Origin: Apus apus
Taxonomy: Eukaryota > Chordata > Aves > Apodiformes > Apodidae
Assembly (NCBI RefSeq): GCF_020740795.1
Contig: NC_067287.1
Span: forward strand, 9,749,501 to 9,813,500
DNA: 64,000 nucleotides
Reading direction: 5' to 3'
The position numbers and the translations under genes are program-made. The notes under the pieces are model-generated. The model did not search any database, was not told where the DNA came from, and saw only the letters and a list, made by a program, of their open reading frames with translations. Shown here piece after piece: positions 62,987 to 64,000 of this stretch. The first letter of the stretch is position 1, and each line of letters opens with the position of its first letter.

Positions 62987-64000
62987 GTAGGTTTGCAACA
63001 TGACTTTTCTGCCTAAATTAATACCAACGGGTGATTTATTCCCTTTGCCAGTTCCTGGTTTGTGCTGTTAGGGAGTTTACTTCAGGAGGAGAAAGAAGCA
63101 GCAGAGGGATTATTTCCAGTCAGGCTGGGCAGGACCGAGAGGTCTCCTGAAACGTGCACCAGAGCTGCGGTTAAAGCTGCTTTAGATAAGCCCTTTTCTT
63201 ACTTCAATCTATTCCAGTCCCAACAGGTACATGGTACTTGCTGTGCTCCTCAGAGGGATGCTCTGGGTGTGGGAAAGAGATTTAAATGTGTTTTCCCTGG
63301 AAAGGAAAAGGCTGTAGCCAAAAAAGTGAGCAACTCTGCTCACAGCAAGACCTGAACGGAGACTTCAGGTGCTGAATGCAACGCTCCAGTGGGTGCTTCT
63401 TGAGGCTTAACATAGAAGGAGTTGCCCAGGCACAGCACTGAGCAGAGGGCTCTGCAAACAGAAGCTGTGGGGCTTCAGCTTCATGGTTCAAAGGTCCCTC
63501 CATGCAGACTGGAAGTCCCCTAGGGGCAAAGATCACCCCTGTCCCTCTGGTGTGTGCTTGTGGGGCCATGCTGCATGGAACTGGGTGCCAGCTGTGACCA
63601 GCAGAGCCCAAAGGGACCATTCCAGTGCAGAAAGCACTGTGTTTCTCTGCAATGACCTGACTTAAAGGCTTTGCTACATAATTTGATTCCTCATGCAGCT
63701 TCCTTGTCTTTCAACCCACGTGTTCATTAGAGGATGTAGATAATAATCATGTGCTTTATCTCAAATAGCCCCCAATGCAGAAGCTGAGGTTCAGATCAGG
63801 TACTGTGAGGACCTGCACCAGGTTGAATCCACAGCTACTTGAAACTCATTTGTGGTCTGTCTAGACAAAATCTGACCTCAGGGGAAGACACAGAAGCTGT
63901 TGTTTTAGCCAAGGCACTGCTGGCTTAAACTCTGTGTGTGAGGTTGAGCTCAGAGATGAGCTTTTGTGCAAATAAGAACCAGTTGTACTGGTCAGGACCA

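Larger units (their letters stand above)
57110..64000 (+). other. STEAP3: Presumed STEAP3 intron 1 (continues beyond the window)
   Basis: Starts at the donor at 57110. GC falls from CpG-island level to AT-rich by about 58.3 kb. None of the reading frames in this part matches the STEAP3 N-terminal oxidoreductase domain (GSGDFARSL-type dinucleotide motif), so the first coding exon must lie beyond 64 kb if the assignment is right. Separately listed inside it: the palindrome at 59786, the 36-bp minisatellite at 62666 and the candidate alternative exon at 62921. Confidence 0.4.

Overview
The window looks like a bird nuclear genome. It is AT-rich over most of its length, has few repeats, and all seven recognisable interspersed repeats are 3'-terminal fragments of CR1 retrotransposons with the octamer tails (ATTCTGTG or ATTCTATG) typical of avian CR1. 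Genes have introns and CpG islands. There is no operon-like packing, and I see no bacterial, phage or CRISPR content. The species cannot be named from the sequence.

One protein-coding gene is certain: C1QL2 (complement C1q-like 2) on the minus strand at 29634-30798. It has two coding exons separated by a 346-bp phase-0 intron and encodes a 272-residue secreted protein: signal peptide, cysteine-containing N-terminus, collagen-like stretch and gC1q domain. It sits in a CpG island (about 29.7-31.85 kb). A 3' UTR with an ATTAAA signal near 29011 and a possible 5' UTR intron (30921-31245) complete the model.

A second CpG island lies at about 56.2-57.9 kb and holds a good plus-strand splice donor at 57110. 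In human 2q14.2 the order is EN1-MARCO-C1QL2-STEAP3, with C1QL2 and STEAP3 divergently transcribed. Orientation and spacing here therefore suggest that this island is the STEAP3 promoter plus non-coding exon 1, and that 57.1-64 kb is STEAP3 intron 1. No STEAP3 coding exon is visible, so this is inference from synteny.

Layout: 1-29 kb, gene-poor flank downstream of C1QL2 (CR1s at 6.4, 9.3, 15.7 and 24.3 kb; an orphan CpG patch at 19 kb). 29-31.9 kb, C1QL2. 32-52 kb, gene-poor flank with CR1s at 33.8, 46.7 and 50.5 kb and several microsatellites. 52-56 kb, GC-richer spacer with a strong CTCF-like site. 56.2-57.9 kb, CpG island carrying a period-5/period-40 GC-rich minisatellite. 57.9-64 kb, presumed intron with an 11-bp-arm palindrome around an AP-1/antioxidant-type site, a 36-bp minisatellite and a second candidate first exon.

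I found no undescribed multi-gene system. The observations most worth a second look are the in-frame N-terminal extension of C1QL2 behind a Kozak-like ATT, the palindromic regulatory site at 59.8 kb, the CTCF-like site at 52.66 kb, the minisatellite against the 57-kb promoter, and the CpG-flanked ATG plus donor at 62.97 kb.
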